Positions 41,918 to 52,766 of a stretch of DNA of 64,000 nt are shown one piece after another. The notes beneath the pieces were generated by a model, which searched no databases, was not told the origin of the DNA, and was given only the letters and a program-made list of their open reading frames with translations. A program made the translations under genes and the position numbers. Within the stretch, counting starts at the first letter, position 1; each line of letters starts with the position of its first letter. This DNA is from Pseudoalteromonas sp. DL-6 (lineage in GTDB: Bacteria > Pseudomonadota > Gammaproteobacteria > Enterobacterales > Alteromonadaceae), in the NCBI RefSeq assembly GCF_004328665.1, contig NZ_CP019771.1:62001-126000 (forward strand). The letters are read 5' to 3'.

Positions 41918-44293
41918 GTGCAAGAATACGTTCTCTGGTATCAAGAGCTTGGTATGCAAGATGTTCCTCGAGTTGGTGGTAAAAATGCCTCACTTGGTGA
42001 AATGATTTCAAACTTAGCTAACGCAGGTGTGCAAGTCCCAGGTGGTTTTGCTACTACCTCAGACGCTTTTAACGAGTTTTTAGATCAATCAGGACTCAAC
42101 GCAAAAATTCACGACATTCTAGATACTCTTGATGTTGATGATGTAAACACACTCGCCAAAGTCGGCGCCGATATCCGTCAGTGGATTATCGATACCCCAT
42201 TCCAACCTAGTCTAGATAAAGCAATCCGCGACGCATATAGCCAACTTCATGGTGATGCCGCTGCAGATGTTTCATTCGCTGTTCGTTCATCAGCTACTGC
42301 TGAAGATATGCCAGACGCCTCGTTTGCAGGACAACAAGAAACGTTCTTAAACGTTGTTGGTATTGATTCTGTAATGACAGCTATTAAACACGTATTCGCT
42401 TCGTTATTTAACGACCGCGCTATTTCTTATCGTGTTCACCAAGGCTACGATCATCGTGGTGTAGCGTTATCAGCGGGTATTCAACGCATGGTACGCTCTG
42501 ATAAATCAGCATCAGGTGTAATGTTCAGTATTGATACTGAATCGGGCTTTGAAGATGTAGTGTTTATCACATCAAGCTATGGTTTGGGTGAAATGGTTGT
42601 ACAGGGTGCGGTTAACCCAGATGAATTTTATGTTCATAAACCAACGCTACTTAAAAACAAGCCAGCTGTAGTACGTCGTAACATTGGCTCTAAAGCCATT
42701 CAAATGATTTACTCTCAAGACAAAGCTCATGGCAAACAAGTAGAAATTGTTGACGTAGACTCTGCACTTTCAAACAAATTTTCGATTACAGATGAAGAAG
42801 TGCAAGATCTTGCCAAACAAGCTGTAATCATTGAAAAGCATTACGGTCGTCCAATGGACATCGAATGGGCAAAAGATGGTAACGATGGCAAACTATATAT
42901 AGTTCAAGCGCGTCCAGAAACTGTTCGTTCAAACGAAGACACTAACGTAATGGAACGCTTCCAACTAAATGGCAGCAGCAATGTTGTTGTTGAAGGCCGT
43001 GCAATTGGTCATAAAATTGGTAGTGGTGTTGTACGTGTACTTGATTCAATCAAAGAGATGGACCAAGTACAAGTAGGTGACATTTTAGTTACCGACATGA
43101 CAGACCCTGATTGGGAACCTATTATGAAACGCGCGGCTGCGATTGTTACAAATCGTGGTGGTCGTACATGTCATGCTGCAATCATTGCACGTGAGTTAGG
43201 TATTCCAGCCGTTGTTGGTTGTGGTAATGCAACAGACTTAATTAAAGCAGGTCAAGAAGTTACTGTATCATGTGCCGAAGGCGATACAGGTTTCATCTAC
43301 GAAGGTATTTTAGACTTTGAAGTACTTACTTCACGTGTTGACGAAATGCCTGAACTTCCAATGAAAGTGATGATGAACGTAGGTAACCCAGATCGCGCAT
43401 TCGATTTTGCACGTTTACCACATTCAGGTGTTGGCCTTGCTCGCGTAGAGTTTATCATCAACCGTATGATTGGCGTTCACCCTAAAGCCTTACTAAACTT
43501 TGATGCACAAACAGATGCATTAAAAGCAGAAATCACAGACATGATTGCCGGTTACGAATCACCTGTTGAGTTCTATATTGGTAAACTAGTTGAAGGTATT
43601 TCTACCCTAGGTTGTGCGTTTGCTCCAGAGCGTGTAATTGTTCGTATGTCTGATTTTAAATCAAACGAATACGCAAACTTAGTGGGCGGCCAACAATACG
43701 AGCCAGAAGAAGAAAACCCAATGATTGGTTTCCGTGGCGCTGCACGTTATATCTCTGAAGACTTCCGTGATTGTTTTGCACTTGAGTGTGAAGCTATAAA
43801 ACGCGTAAGAAACAGCATGGATATGACCAACATCGAAATCATGATCCCATTCGTACGTACCCTTGAAGAAGGTAAACGCGTTATTGAATTACTTGAAGAA
43901 CATGGCCTTAAACGTGGCGAAAATGGTCTTAAAGTAATCATGATGTGTGAGCTTCCGTCAAATGCATTAATGGCTGAAGAATTCTTAGAATACTTCGATG
44001 GTTTCTCTATCGGTTCTAACGATTTAACACAGTTAACGCTTGGTCTTGATCGCGACTCAGGTTTAATTGCTCACCTATTTGATGAGCGTGACCCTGCAAT
44101 CAAAAAGCTACTTTCTATGGCAATTAAAACAGCCAAAGAAAAAGGTAAATATGTAGGTATTTGTGGTCAAGGTCCTTCAGATCATGAAGACTTTGCAGCA
44201 TGGTTAGTAGAGCAGGGCATTGACTCTGTTTCACTAAACCCAGATACAGTACTAGAAACATGGTTATACTTAGCAGACAAACTTGCTAAGTAA
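41918..44293 (+). CDS. ppsA: Phosphoenolpyruvate synthase
   Basis: About 791 residues from GTG 41918, which has TTGGAGA ahead; a TTG seven codons upstream is not needed. The N-terminal ATP-grasp domain ([10 protein letters not shown], about 21-30), the swivelling phosphohistidine domain with GGRTCHAAI (His about 419) and the C-terminal PEP-binding barrel ending in CGQGPSDH are all present. It makes PEP from pyruvate and ATP during gluconeogenesis. Target of PpsR. Confidence 0.96.
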   Translation: MQEYVLWYQELGMQDVPRVGGKNASLGEMISNLANAGVQVPGGFATTSDAFNEFLDQSGLNAKIHDILDTLDVDDVNTLAKVGADIRQWIIDTPFQPSLDKAIRDAYSQLHGDAAADVSFAVRSSATAEDMPDASFAGQQETFLNVVGIDSVMTAIKHVFASLFNDRAISYRVHQGYDHRGVALSAGIQRMVRSDKSASGVMFSIDTESGFEDVVFITSSYGLGEMVVQGAVNPDEFYVHKPTLLKNKPAVVRRNIGSKAIQMIYSQDKAHGKQVEIVDVDSALSNKFSITDEEVQDLAKQAVIIEKHYGRPMDIEWAKDGNDGKLYIVQARPETVRSNEDTNVMERFQLNGSSNVVVEGRAIGHKIGSGVVRVLDSIKEMDQVQVGDILVTDMTDPDWEPIMKRAAAIVTNRGGRTCHAAIIARELGIPAVVGCGNATDLIKAGQEVTVSCAEGDTGFIYEGILDFEVLTSRVDEMPELPMKVMMNVGNPDRAFDFARLPHSGVGLARVEFIINRMIGVHPKALLNFDAQTDALKAEITDMIAGYESPVEFYIGKLVEGISTLGCAFAPERVIVRMSDFKSNEYANLVGGQQYEPEEENPMIGFRGAARYISEDFRDCFALECEAIKRVRNSMDMTNIEIMIPFVRTLEEGKRVIELLEEHGLKRGENGLKVIMMCELPSNALMAEEFLEYFDGFSIGSNDLTQLTLGLDRDSGLIAHLFDERDPAIKKLLSMAIKTAKEKGKYVGICGQGPSDHEDFAAWLVEQGIDSVSLNPDTVLETWLYLADKLAK

Positions 44294-44304
44294 GTTACCT
44301 CGTT

Positions 44305-44334
44305 AAAAAATGCCAGCAACTGCTGGCATTTTTT
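44305..44334. terminator. Terminator between ppsA and the PGPGW-like gene
   Basis: AAAAAATGCCAGCA pairs with TGCTGGCATTTTTT; symmetrical, serves both convergent genes. Confidence 0.88.
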
Positions 44335-44345
44335 ATGACTAAAAA

Positions 44346-44558
44346 TTAATTTTTTGCTAATTTTTTATCTAAATAGGCACACGAGCGAGTCAGTGCTTTT
44401 TGACACCAAGTTAAATACCCTCTTGCTTTAGGGTAATACATAGAAAAGCAGAATAAGCCTGCAATAAAAAATATTAACGATGGCCCGGGCACCACAGCAA
44501 ACAATAATCCGAGTAAAATAAATAGTGTTCCGCTGATCTGCATTAGTAGTTTTTTCAT
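44346..44558 (-). CDS. Small two-helix membrane protein (PGPGW-like)
   Basis: 70 residues: two hydrophobic helices (about 8-24 and 27-42) around VVPGPSLIF, the signature of the PGPGW family, whose function is unknown. The basic, cysteine-bearing tail faces the cytoplasm by the positive-inside rule. Convergent with ppsA. Confidence 0.65.
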   Translation of the reverse strand: MKKLLMQISGTLFILLGLLFAVVPGPSLIFFIAGLFCFSMYYPKARGYLTWCQKALTRSCAYLDKKLAKN

Positions 44559-44702
44559 ATAAACCTCATAGTAGGCGTTTAACTTGATTATAATTGCAGC
44601 TGCTCATATATCGATAAAAAGAGTGTTACAAACTGTAAAATCTTCAATTTCTATTAGCCATCGCCATGATATAATTACACAAATGCATTAATAAGCGCCG
44701 CC

Positions 44703-47700
44703 ATGATAGCAACTATTACACAACAAGATGCCGCGACCGAGCTTGTCGCAAATTATTTAAACACCATTAAAAATCAGGGCTTTACTGGAGATACTGACGC
44801 AAGTTATGCGACCAGACTCACAGCATCAACCGATAACAGTATTTATCAACAGCTTCCACAGGGTGTTATTTTTCCTAAAACCGAAAAAGATATTCAAGTT
44901 GCTCTGCAAATAGCATCGCAAGACCCTTTTTTATCGTTAACCTTTGGTCCTCGCGGTGGCGGCACAGGAACAAATGGCCAATCTTTAACGCCTGGTATTG
45001 TGGTTGATTTATCACGTTATATGCGTGAAATTCTCGAAATAAATGTTGAAGAAGGTTGGGTACGTGTTCAAACCGGTGTGATAAAAGATCAACTTAATGA
45101 CTTTTTAAAACCGTATGGATTTTTCTTTTCACCCGACTTATCCACCAGTAACCGGGCTACCATTGGCGGTATGATCAGCACTGATGCATCGGGGCAAGGC
45201 TCCTTGGTTTACGGTAAAACCAGCGATCATGTTTTAGGGCTAACCACCTATTTGGTTGATGGCACCGCAATGTCTACCAGCCCAATTGATATAGATAAAG
45301 CAAAAATAATTGCCGATCAAGACACCTTAATTGGCAAACTTTACAAAACAGTGTTAGACATATCGCTTAATGAACGCGACGCTATATTAGCTAAGTTTCC
45401 ACGATTAAATCGATTTTTAACGGGTTATGACCTAGAGCATGTGCTAAGTGAAGACTTACAAACTTTTGATATGAGTCGCTTAATAACCGGATCAGAAGGC
45501 TCTTTAGGTATAGTTACTGAAGCAAAATTAAACCTAACACCTATCGCAGAATTTAAAACACTCATCAATATAAAATACGATAGCTTTGATTCTGCGCTTC
45601 GCCATTCACCATTTTTAGTTGCTGCCCGTGCAACCTCAGTTGAAACCGTTGATAGCAAAGTATTAAATCTAGCTCGTGAAGATATTATTTGGCATTCAGT
45701 ATCGGACTTAATAACCGACGTTGCTAATAAAGATATGCAGGGGCTCAACATGGTTGAGTTTAATGCCGTATCACCAGAAGATATAAACGACAAAGTAGAC
45801 ACATTATGCAAATTGTTAGATGAGTGTGTTGCTAATCAAACTAATGGCGTTATTGGCTATCAGTTAACCAGTGATAAAAGCGATATACTAAAAATTTATG
45901 CAATGCGTAAAAAATCAGTGGGTTTGCTCGGTAATGTAAAAGGCAGCCAAAAGCCTCTCGCATTTGCAGAAGATACCGCCGTTCCACCAGAAAACTTAGC
46001 CGATTACATTGTTGAATTTAGAGCGCTACTCGATAGCCATAATTTACAATACGGTATGTTTGGTCATGTTGATGCGGGCGTTTTACATGTTAGGCCAGCA
46101 CTTGATATGTGCGACCCAGAGCAAGAAAAATTACTGCGTACTATTTCAGACGAAGTAGTAAAACTCACCGCCAAATACGGTGGTTTAATGTGGGGCGAAC
46201 ACGGTAAAGGTTACAGAAGTGAATACGGCCCTGAATTTTTTGGTGAGCATTTATTTACCCAATTACGAAAAATAAAATCGGCGTTTGACCCAAATAATAA
46301 AATAAATCCCGGTAAAATTTGTACACCGCTTGAAAGTAAGGACTTACTAGTTAGCGTTGATGGGCAAAAGCGTTCTTACTTTGACAAGCAAATATCTATT
46401 GATGTTAAGACCAGTTTTAACAATGCAATGACCTGTAATGGTAACGGCTTGTGTTTTAATTATGATGAAAACTCGCCAATGTGCCCGTCGTACAAAGTGA
46501 CCGGTGATCGCCGTAATTCGCCAAAGGGTCGAGCGGGACTAATGCGCGAATGGTTACGTCTTCAAGAGTCAAAAGATGTTAATTTACTCGAGGTTGAAAA
46601 AGAGCTAAACAAAGGTGAAGTCATTACCTGGTGGGAGCGTTTTGTTCATAGCAGAGAAAAAAAACAAGGTGTTTACGATTTTTCACACGAAGTAAAAGCC
46701 TCAATGGATGAATGTTTAGCGTGTAAAGCATGTACGACTGCTTGCCCAATTAAAGTAGATGTGCCGACTTTCCGTGCTCGCTTTTTAAATTATTATCATA
46801 GTTATTATGCGCGACCACTCAAAGATTATTTAGTGGGTAATATCGAAAACAGCGCACCATTAATGGCAAAATTTGCGAGGGTTATAAACCCAATTGTTAA
46901 AACGTCATTAGTCAGTAGCCTGATTAAAAAAACCGTAGGCTATGTTGATACCCCACAGCTTAGTATTCCTGCACTCAATAAACGTATAAACAAAGCGCAA
47001 AAATTTAATTTAGAATTACTTAAAAAGTTAAGTGCCGATGAGCAAAATGATTATGTACTCATTGTTCAAGACCCATTCACCAGCTTTTACGAAGCAGAAT
47101 TGGTTGAGAGTTTTATTACGTTAATTACACAGCTTGGGAAAAAACCAATGTTGTTACCATTTAAACCCAACGGTAAACCTCAGCACGTGAAAGGTTTTTT
47201 GCATGAGTTTAAGCTAACGGCAAAAAGTGCCGCAGAATTTTTAAATCAGCTGAATGATATTAATGCACCTTTAGTCGGCTTAGATGCGTCGTTAGTAATG
47301 TGTTATCGCGATGAATATAATACAATTTTAGAAAATAACCGTGGTGACTTTAATGTGCAACTTGCGCATGAATGGTTAGAAACACAATCGTTCAGTGCTT
47401 TAAAAGCTAAACAATCTGATACTGAATTTATCTTGTTAAGCCACTGCACCGAAACGACCGCGCTACCTAAAGCCGCAAATGTGTGGAAAAATATTTTTGA
47501 TCAGCTTGGTTTAACATTAAACACCACAAATACTGGATGTTGTGGCATGGCTGGAACGTATGGTCATGAAGCACAAAACCAAGCTAACTCGCGAGCGCTT
47601 TATGAAATGAGTTGGAAACCTATCGTTGATAAAAATAAACCTGAACAACTTTTATCAACCGGCTTTTCATGTCGTAGCCAAGTAAAACGTTATGAAAAAT

Positions 47701-47747
47701 TTAAACCCAAGCATCCGATAGAATTACTAGCAAAAATGCTTAGTTAA
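44703..47747 (+). CDS. ydiJ: YdiJ-type FAD-linked dehydrogenase with Fe-S domains
   Basis: 1,014 residues (E. coli YdiJ 1,018). The FAD-binding domain is at about 45-270 (GPRGGGTGTNGQSLTPG), then an FAD-oxidase C-terminal domain to about 540, a cysteine-rich 4Fe-4S part (CNGNGLCFNYDENSPMCPSY, CLACKACTTACP), and a final CCG domain (NTGCCGMAGTYGHE). The family oxidises D-2-hydroxyacids, with D-2-hydroxyglutarate shown for YdiJ. It lies in the aro-pps neighbourhood, as in E. coli, where these genes are also near each other. Confidence 0.9.
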   Translation: MIATITQQDAATELVANYLNTIKNQGFTGDTDASYATRLTASTDNSIYQQLPQGVIFPKTEKDIQVALQIASQDPFLSLTFGPRGGGTGTNGQSLTPGIVVDLSRYMREILEINVEEGWVRVQTGVIKDQLNDFLKPYGFFFSPDLSTSNRATIGGMISTDASGQGSLVYGKTSDHVLGLTTYLVDGTAMSTSPIDIDKAKIIADQDTLIGKLYKTVLDISLNERDAILAKFPRLNRFLTGYDLEHVLSEDLQTFDMSRLITGSEGSLGIVTEAKLNLTPIAEFKTLINIKYDSFDSALRHSPFLVAARATSVETVDSKVLNLAREDIIWHSVSDLITDVANKDMQGLNMVEFNAVSPEDINDKVDTLCKLLDECVANQTNGVIGYQLTSDKSDILKIYAMRKKSVGLLGNVKGSQKPLAFAEDTAVPPENLADYIVEFRALLDSHNLQYGMFGHVDAGVLHVRPALDMCDPEQEKLLRTISDEVVKLTAKYGGLMWGEHGKGYRSEYGPEFFGEHLFTQLRKIKSAFDPNNKINPGKICTPLESKDLLVSVDGQKRSYFDKQISIDVKTSFNNAMTCNGNGLCFNYDENSPMCPSYKVTGDRRNSPKGRAGLMREWLRLQESKDVNLLEVEKELNKGEVITWWERFVHSREKKQGVYDFSHEVKASMDECLACKACTTACPIKVDVPTFRARFLNYYHSYYARPLKDYLVGNIENSAPLMAKFARVINPIVKTSLVSSLIKKTVGYVDTPQLSIPALNKRINKAQKFNLELLKKLSADEQNDYVLIVQDPFTSFYEAELVESFITLITQLGKKPMLLPFKPNGKPQHVKGFLHEFKLTAKSAAEFLNQLNDINAPLVGLDASLVMCYRDEYNTILENNRGDFNVQLAHEWLETQSFSALKAKQSDTEFILLSHCTETTALPKAANVWKNIFDQLGLTLNTTNTGCCGMAGTYGHEAQNQANSRALYEMSWKPIVDKNKPEQLLSTGFSCRSQVKRYEKFKPKHPIELLAKMLS

Positions 47748-47773
47748 TAATTTAATTAAGTAAGCTGTAAAAT

Positions 47774-47809
47774 AAAAAGGCGCAACTTATTATTAAGTTA
47801 CGCCTTTTT
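47774..47809. terminator. Terminator between ydiJ and the antiporter
   Basis: AAAAAGGCGcAACTTA pairs with TAAGTTaCGCCTTTTT with one mismatch. It serves convergent genes. Confidence 0.8.
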
Positions 47810-49016
47810 ATTTTTGCTTATTTAGTTTTTTAGCAAAACTGTCTGCAATGGGTTTTGTACTTATACCATGAATAAATACACTAAATAAAATTGTTGTCAT
47901 GGCAATGGTCGCAATTTGAAATTTGTTTTCTATTTGTGTGTCTATCACCATTAAGGTAAATACAATTGAAGCTAATCCTCTTGGCCCAAACCAAGCAAAC
48001 GTTAAACGCTCTTTTATTTTTAATGACGTAAATTGCAGTGATAACATAACAGGAATTATTCTAATTAAGGTCGTACTTAATAATGCATACGTTATTATCT
48101 CTAAATTTAATTTAGGAATAACCAAGTAAGCACATACAAATCCAAATAAACACCAGATCATTAAAGAAGTAAAATCGGCAATATGCTCTGAGTCTTCAAT
48201 TAATTCTTTACTTACTTTGTTGCTCGCATATTTATCAAATAAAAGCCCTGCAACAAACACAGCAATAAAACCACTGCCATGAAAATATTGCGTAAGTGAG
48301 AACACAGCCATAGCAAACCCCAATAATAAAAACGGACTTGTATTTTGGGCAAAGTAATGTCGCTTCATTGCAAAGTTTAAACACGGAATAAAAACAGCAA
48401 TACTCAGAACAGCGGTTAATAATGCAATCCCCAACTCTGAACCAAATATACTTAATGTTTGTGTTACGGTTACGGCAGACTCAGGGTTTTTCGCAAGTAA
48501 AATAAATACTAAAAATATAGGTACACACAAGCCATCGTTTAAACCACTTTCAGTATTGATGCCTTCGCGTATTTTTTCAGGCACTTTGGTATTACTTAAT
48601 AACCCTTTACTTAACGCCGCATCGGTTGGGGTTAATATAATTGCTACCAAAGCTGCTTGAATTAATGAAAGCTCAGCAAATAAAAATAATGCGGTAGCAA
48701 TCCCGAGTAATAAGGTTAAAGGTAAAGCAATAAATAAAAGTAAACTAGGATATTGAAAACTATGCCTTAATACTCCTAATTTTGACTTTGCTGCATCGGT
48801 AAACAAAAATATACTGAGCGTTAATTCTATAAAGGGCAGTAAAAAACGTAAGCCATTTTTAAAATGTTCACTTTCGTTTGGGGCTATAAATGCCAGCAGT
48901 ATACCCCCTATAACAAAAAACATTGGGCCGGTAATTTCAGTTTTTTCTAGTTGGCGTAACGTTAAAGAATAAATTAAAAATAACACACCAATAAAAGCAA
49001 TAACTAAGTACTCCAT
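47808..49016 (-). CDS. CPA1-type cation/proton antiporter
   Basis: 402 residues, about 12 membrane segments. The ILTPTDAALSKGLL and NTESGLNDGLCVPIF boxes (Asp pair region) are typical of NhaP-like antiporters that exchange Na+ or K+ for H+. There is no regulatory C-terminal domain. Its start codon overlaps the stop of the recombinase gene by one base. Confidence 0.9.
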   Translation of the reverse strand: MEYLVIAFIGVLFLIYSLTLRQLEKTEITGPMFFVIGGILLAFIAPNESEHFKNGLRFLLPFIELTLSIFLFTDAAKSKLGVLRHSFQYPSLLLFIALPLTLLLGIATALFLFAELSLIQAALVAIILTPTDAALSKGLLSNTKVPEKIREGINTESGLNDGLCVPIFLVFILLAKNPESAVTVTQTLSIFGSELGIALLTAVLSIAVFIPCLNFAMKRHYFAQNTSPFLLLGFAMAVFSLTQYFHGSGFIAVFVAGLLFDKYASNKVSKELIEDSEHIADFTSLMIWCLFGFVCAYLVIPKLNLEIITYALLSTTLIRIIPVMLSLQFTSLKIKERLTFAWFGPRGLASIVFTLMVIDTQIENKFQIATIAMTTILFSVFIHGISTKPIADSFAKKLNKQK

Positions 49017-50227
49017 TAAATTTTCCTTTTTAATCCAGATTTAGCTCGCTCTTTAATATTTGTTTGAATATAAATTTGGTCGGTAGTGGCTATTTTTGCA
49101 TGGCCTAAATCTTCAGATAAATGCTTTAATGGGCGAGTTTGAGCATCATGTGTTGCACCGGTATGTCGAAGCCAATGTGCTGTAGCGGCTTCAAGTTGTT
49201 CTGCATCATCTTTAAAACCATCATCAAGTAATGACTGCTGTGCAATATCAAAACTTTGTTGTACTAAACGGCGAATTTGCCTTACCGTCATACCACCTTG
49301 GCCACGAATTTTATGCACTAATGGGTCTGATTCATCAACACGGGGCAGGGCAGGTAACCCTCGATATAATCGGTAGCGTTTTAAATATTCAATAAAATCA
49401 TCACTTAATGTTACATCGCGTAATTTATTACCTTTACCCATAATACGTAAAAACCAAAAGCCATCGTTGTCTTGCCAAAAGTGTGACATAACTGGGGACC
49501 ACTGTGGTCGTTCTGATAACTCTGATATCCGTAAATATAAACCTTTTAAACAGGCTAGGGTAAATAGGTTTCTTTCATATTCTGGTTTTTGTTCACACAG
49601 ATCACGCGTTACACCAAATACATATTCCCATTGAATATCGCTCAATGTATCAGGAATTTGAATCTGCGATTGCACTACTAAATAAGGGCTATTTTTTTTA
49701 ACCACAGGAACAAAGTTAGCAAAGGTTTTTTCTTCTAAAATAGCAAACTTGTAAAATACATTAAGGGCAGTAAACATAGCTGATAATGTTTGCTGACTCG
49801 CAATAGATTCTTTTTGCATAAAAGGGCGCCAGTTTTGGTTTAATCGACGAATTCCTTGCTCATCTTTATAACGCCACTGCACCGAAGTTGATGTCCACTT
49901 TTTATCCGGCTCGACCATAAAATCAACGTACGCTTCAATATCATCGCGCTTAAGTTCAAATACAGATTTTTCAGCTATAAGCCATGACCACAAATAAAAA
50001 CGTTCTAATTCATTGCGAAAACGACTATAGGTTGCCTCAGATTTTCGACCATAAACATACAAAAACTGATATAAAAAATTAAGATCGGCCTTTGATTCAG
50101 TTACAGTCAAGCTTACTTGCTGTATAAAAGAGGCTAGTTCTGGATATTCTGATTGGAGTGTATTATCTTCAAGGTGAGCTATTTGATAACGTAATTGTTT
50201 TAATGTATCGACCAGAGCAACAAGCAT
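49016..50227 (-). CDS. Orphan tyrosine recombinase
   Basis: 403 residues. The N-terminal SAM-like core-binding domain lies at about 50-170. The catalytic domain has LRISEL (Arg), HWLRHTG (His351, Arg354), LGHAKIATTDQIYIQ (His376, Tyr386). No excisionase, repeat boundary or phage gene is adjacent, and it is coupled to an antiporter gene. It differs from XerC and XerD in length (about 300). It may be a resident chromosomal recombinase; target unknown. Confidence 0.88.
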   Translation of the reverse strand: MLVALVDTLKQLRYQIAHLEDNTLQSEYPELASFIQQVSLTVTESKADLNFLYQFLYVYGRKSEATYSRFRNELERFYLWSWLIAEKSVFELKRDDIEAYVDFMVEPDKKWTSTSVQWRYKDEQGIRRLNQNWRPFMQKESIASQQTLSAMFTALNVFYKFAILEEKTFANFVPVVKKNSPYLVVQSQIQIPDTLSDIQWEYVFGVTRDLCEQKPEYERNLFTLACLKGLYLRISELSERPQWSPVMSHFWQDNDGFWFLRIMGKGNKLRDVTLSDDFIEYLKRYRLYRGLPALPRVDESDPLVHKIRGQGGMTVRQIRRLVQQSFDIAQQSLLDDGFKDDAEQLEAATAHWLRHTGATHDAQTRPLKHLSEDLGHAKIATTDQIYIQTNIKERAKSGLKRKI

Positions 50228-50275
50228 AGTAATAAAATATATAATAAAATAATAGGCTTATAGGTTAACTTTAAA

Positions 50276-50299
50276 GTCCGATACTGTCTAGTATTGGAC
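50276..50299. repeat. Inverted repeat before the SYLF lipoprotein
   Basis: GTCCGATACT and AGTATTGGAC are separated by 4 bases, 9 of 10 pairing. It lies in the divergent gap between the recombinase and the lipoprotein gene; possible operator or recombinase site. Confidence 0.4.
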
Positions 50300-50366
50300 A
50301 TAATGAATTTAATATTTTAGCTCAATTGCTAGTAAATTAACCATATACCTTATTAAGGGAAAAATC

Positions 50367-50930
50367 ATGAAAAAACTTCTATTGTTGAGCATGCTGCTGA
50401 TCACTGTTGCATTAAGTGGCTGCGCTACAACTGGCAGTGCTTCACCGGCCGAAAAACGTGCTTTAGTACAAAGCATGAAATCGAATACATTAAGTGCTCT
50501 TTATGCTAAAAAACCAGATGTTAAAACCCAAATTGCCAATTCAGCCGGTTATGCCGTTTTTGATAATGCCAATGTAAATGTCATTTTAGCCAGTTTTGGT
50601 GGTGGATATGGTGTAGTAAAAAATAACTTAACTGGTAAATCAACCTACATGAATATGGGCGAAGCTGGTTTAGGCTTAGGTTTAGGCGTTAAAGACTTCA
50701 ATATTGTGATGGTTTTTCACGATCAAGCTGCGTTAAATAGATTTATTAAACATGGTTGGGCATTCGGCGGAAATGCAGATGCTGCTGCAAAATACCAAGA
50801 TAAGGGTGGCGCTTTAGTTGCCGAAGCCATTGCAGACCAAGTTACTGTATACTCTTTAACCGAAAGTGGCCTTGCACTACAAGCCGTTTTAAAAGGCACT
50901 AAATTTTGGGTAGATTCTGAGCTAAACTAA
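50367..50930 (+). CDS. SYLF (YSC84-type) domain lipoprotein
   Basis: 187 residues. Lipobox LSGC (Cys19) marks an outer- or inner-membrane lipoprotein. The SYLF-like domain follows (GYAVFDNANVNVILASFGGG, LGLGLGVKDFNIVMVF). SYLF proteins bind phospholipids in eukaryotes; bacterial members are of unknown role. AAGGGAAAAATC precedes ATG. Confidence 0.85.
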   Translation: MKKLLLLSMLLITVALSGCATTGSASPAEKRALVQSMKSNTLSALYAKKPDVKTQIANSAGYAVFDNANVNVILASFGGGYGVVKNNLTGKSTYMNMGEAGLGLGLGVKDFNIVMVFHDQAALNRFIKHGWAFGGNADAAAKYQDKGGALVAEAIADQVTVYSLTESGLALQAVLKGTKFWVDSELN

Positions 50931-51061
50931 GCTCTTAAAACCCTATCATAAGTGGGCTAGTTTGTATGATTACGCCCACTTTAATTTAAACATTACAATT
51001 TAACATAACGTAATTTATGAGTTGTCATTCTATTCCCTAAAGCATTACATCCTATATTTAT

Positions 51062-51739
51062 CTAATCACGACTCATTTCATCCATATACTTCTTTGTCAA
51101 AATTGAGCTTTGTATCCACGTACAAGTTAATTGAATTAAGATTTTTAAATCTTTAAGATCATGGTTTTCCCATTTTCTAACATAGTGTGTTTCATCATTA
51201 CCAAGCCATACAGCTCTGTTTGCACAGTTTTTTAGATTTTCATCTGTTACATAATTATTTATAACACGACTTAATTGATTTGATTTTATGTCTTCTTCTT
51301 TATCTGGTTTTATACTTATACAATAATCTTTAATTAAATATTCAAGGGCTTTTCTATAGCCAATACCTGCCAATTCATCCAATTGTTTAGACTCAGCTTC
51401 ACTAGCTTGAGTGAATATTTTTTCAAATGATTCTGAAGTATTAACTATTTCTTGTCCAATATTTGGAGCATTAAAGACATTAGGAATTGAATGATCAAAT
51501 TTGAAATTATGATTATATGTTCCGTGAGTTTTACTGTAACGGCTAATATAAAATCGTGCGCAACTTAGGTTCATGCACTCCATAACAAGTTCCAGTTTTG
51601 TTTTTCTATTTTCAATATCACCAGTGAGTTTTGCAAAAATATTTGCTGGCAATTGTGCTTGATTGCAAATAGGACATTTATCTGGAGCTCTATCTATATC
51701 AACCGTAATGCCGCAATCTAATTTAATCCTCTTATGCAT
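51062..51739 (-). CDS. DUF4145-domain protein with an N-terminal zinc motif
   Basis: 225 residues. An N-terminal Cys-x2-Cys pair (DKCPICN) and a later Cys pair (CMNLSCARF) suggest a zinc site. The helical C-terminal DUF4145 region has the conserved AGIGYRKALEYLIKDY and NDETHYVR blocks. DUF4145 often occurs in restriction or defence contexts, but here the neighbours are lipases. Directly downstream of the patatin gene (1-bp gap). Confidence 0.75.
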   Translation of the reverse strand: MHKRIKLDCGITVDIDRAPDKCPICNQAQLPANIFAKLTGDIENRKTKLELVMECMNLSCARFYISRYSKTHGTYNHNFKFDHSIPNVFNAPNIGQEIVNTSESFEKIFTQASEAESKQLDELAGIGYRKALEYLIKDYCISIKPDKEEDIKSNQLSRVINNYVTDENLKNCANRAVWLGNDETHYVRKWENHDLKDLKILIQLTCTWIQSSILTKKYMDEMSRD

Positions 51740-51740
51740 T

Positions 51741-52766
51741 TTAATTTTTCCTTTTTAAATCATTATCAAACGCTTCAGCTAATTTCTCCGTTTCACTAAA
51801 TACGGTATTCCAATATTTAATGCGGGTGTCGGCATCGAGATCAGTAAAGTCGTTTCTGTCTGGGATTTTTCCGTAAGGTAAGCCGGCTATAAATTCTTTT
51901 GATGGGGTGATCATCACAACGTTGTCGTAATTTTGTGGTGCTACTTTACGTTTTAAGTTTTTATCAAACCACCCTGCTTTTGGGTCGCTATTAAAATGCG
52001 GATACAAAATTAAGCCTGGGTTATTAATTTTTAAATCAAAGTGGTAATCAATAATGCCGCCATCGCGGTAAATTCCTGGTGGCGAACCGGCGATATTTTT
52101 TATGCCTTGCATTACTAGTGGTATAGAACCTGATGCCAATAAAGCATCTTTCAAATTTGTTTGTGTGAGTGCAATATTTTTGGTTATAAAATTGTAGCTG
52201 TCGGTAATACTTAAATTACTATTGGGCGCGCCAAAAATAAAACGCTCATATTGCGAGCCTAATAATTTTCGGTTTACGCGGTTGAGCATATAACTTTTTG
52301 ATAAACCTAAAAGCTGAATTAATTTATTTTCGCTGGCAATAAAGCCATTAGATTTAGCGACTATAAAATGTGCTTTAAATACGGGGTTATTTATTATTTC
52401 GATAACGCCATTATCGCCAAATACATCTTCAAGTAATGCGCGGGCTTTAATTGTAATTTCAGCAGGTGTTGGTTTATTACTTGAATAACGCGTTTGTGAA
52501 TACGATGTTGCTAACCGCTTAATGGCTGCAACTGGATCGTTTTGTGCAAAACACGCTGAACGAAAAGCACCTGCAGATGAGCCAATTAAATTAAGCGGTT
52601 GAGTGCGGTGTTTAAAAAATTCGCCAAATATATATTTATCTAAACCAAATAAGGTAAACCATTTAGGCCCGCCACTTGCCCCTAAAAACGAGGTAAAAAG
52701 CTCAGGTTTAAACCCTTGTTCGTTTATTATTTTTGCTGCAGTTTTACCTGCATAAATGTCGATCAT
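51741..52766 (-). CDS. Patatin-like phospholipase
   Basis: 341 residues. GASGG oxyanion region (29-33), nucleophile Ser64 in GSSAG, catalytic Asp in DGGIIDYH (about 227). Patatins hydrolyse acyl esters of phospholipids. No signal peptide. Likely first gene of a two-gene unit with the DUF4145 protein. Confidence 0.87.
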   Translation of the reverse strand: MIDIYAGKTAAKIINEQGFKPELFTSFLGASGGPKWFTLFGLDKYIFGEFFKHRTQPLNLIGSSAGAFRSACFAQNDPVAAIKRLATSYSQTRYSSNKPTPAEITIKARALLEDVFGDNGVIEIINNPVFKAHFIVAKSNGFIASENKLIQLLGLSKSYMLNRVNRKLLGSQYERFIFGAPNSNLSITDSYNFITKNIALTQTNLKDALLASGSIPLVMQGIKNIAGSPPGIYRDGGIIDYHFDLKINNPGLILYPHFNSDPKAGWFDKNLKRKVAPQNYDNVVMITPSKEFIAGLPYGKIPDRNDFTDLDADTRIKYWNTVFSETEKLAEAFDNDLKRKN

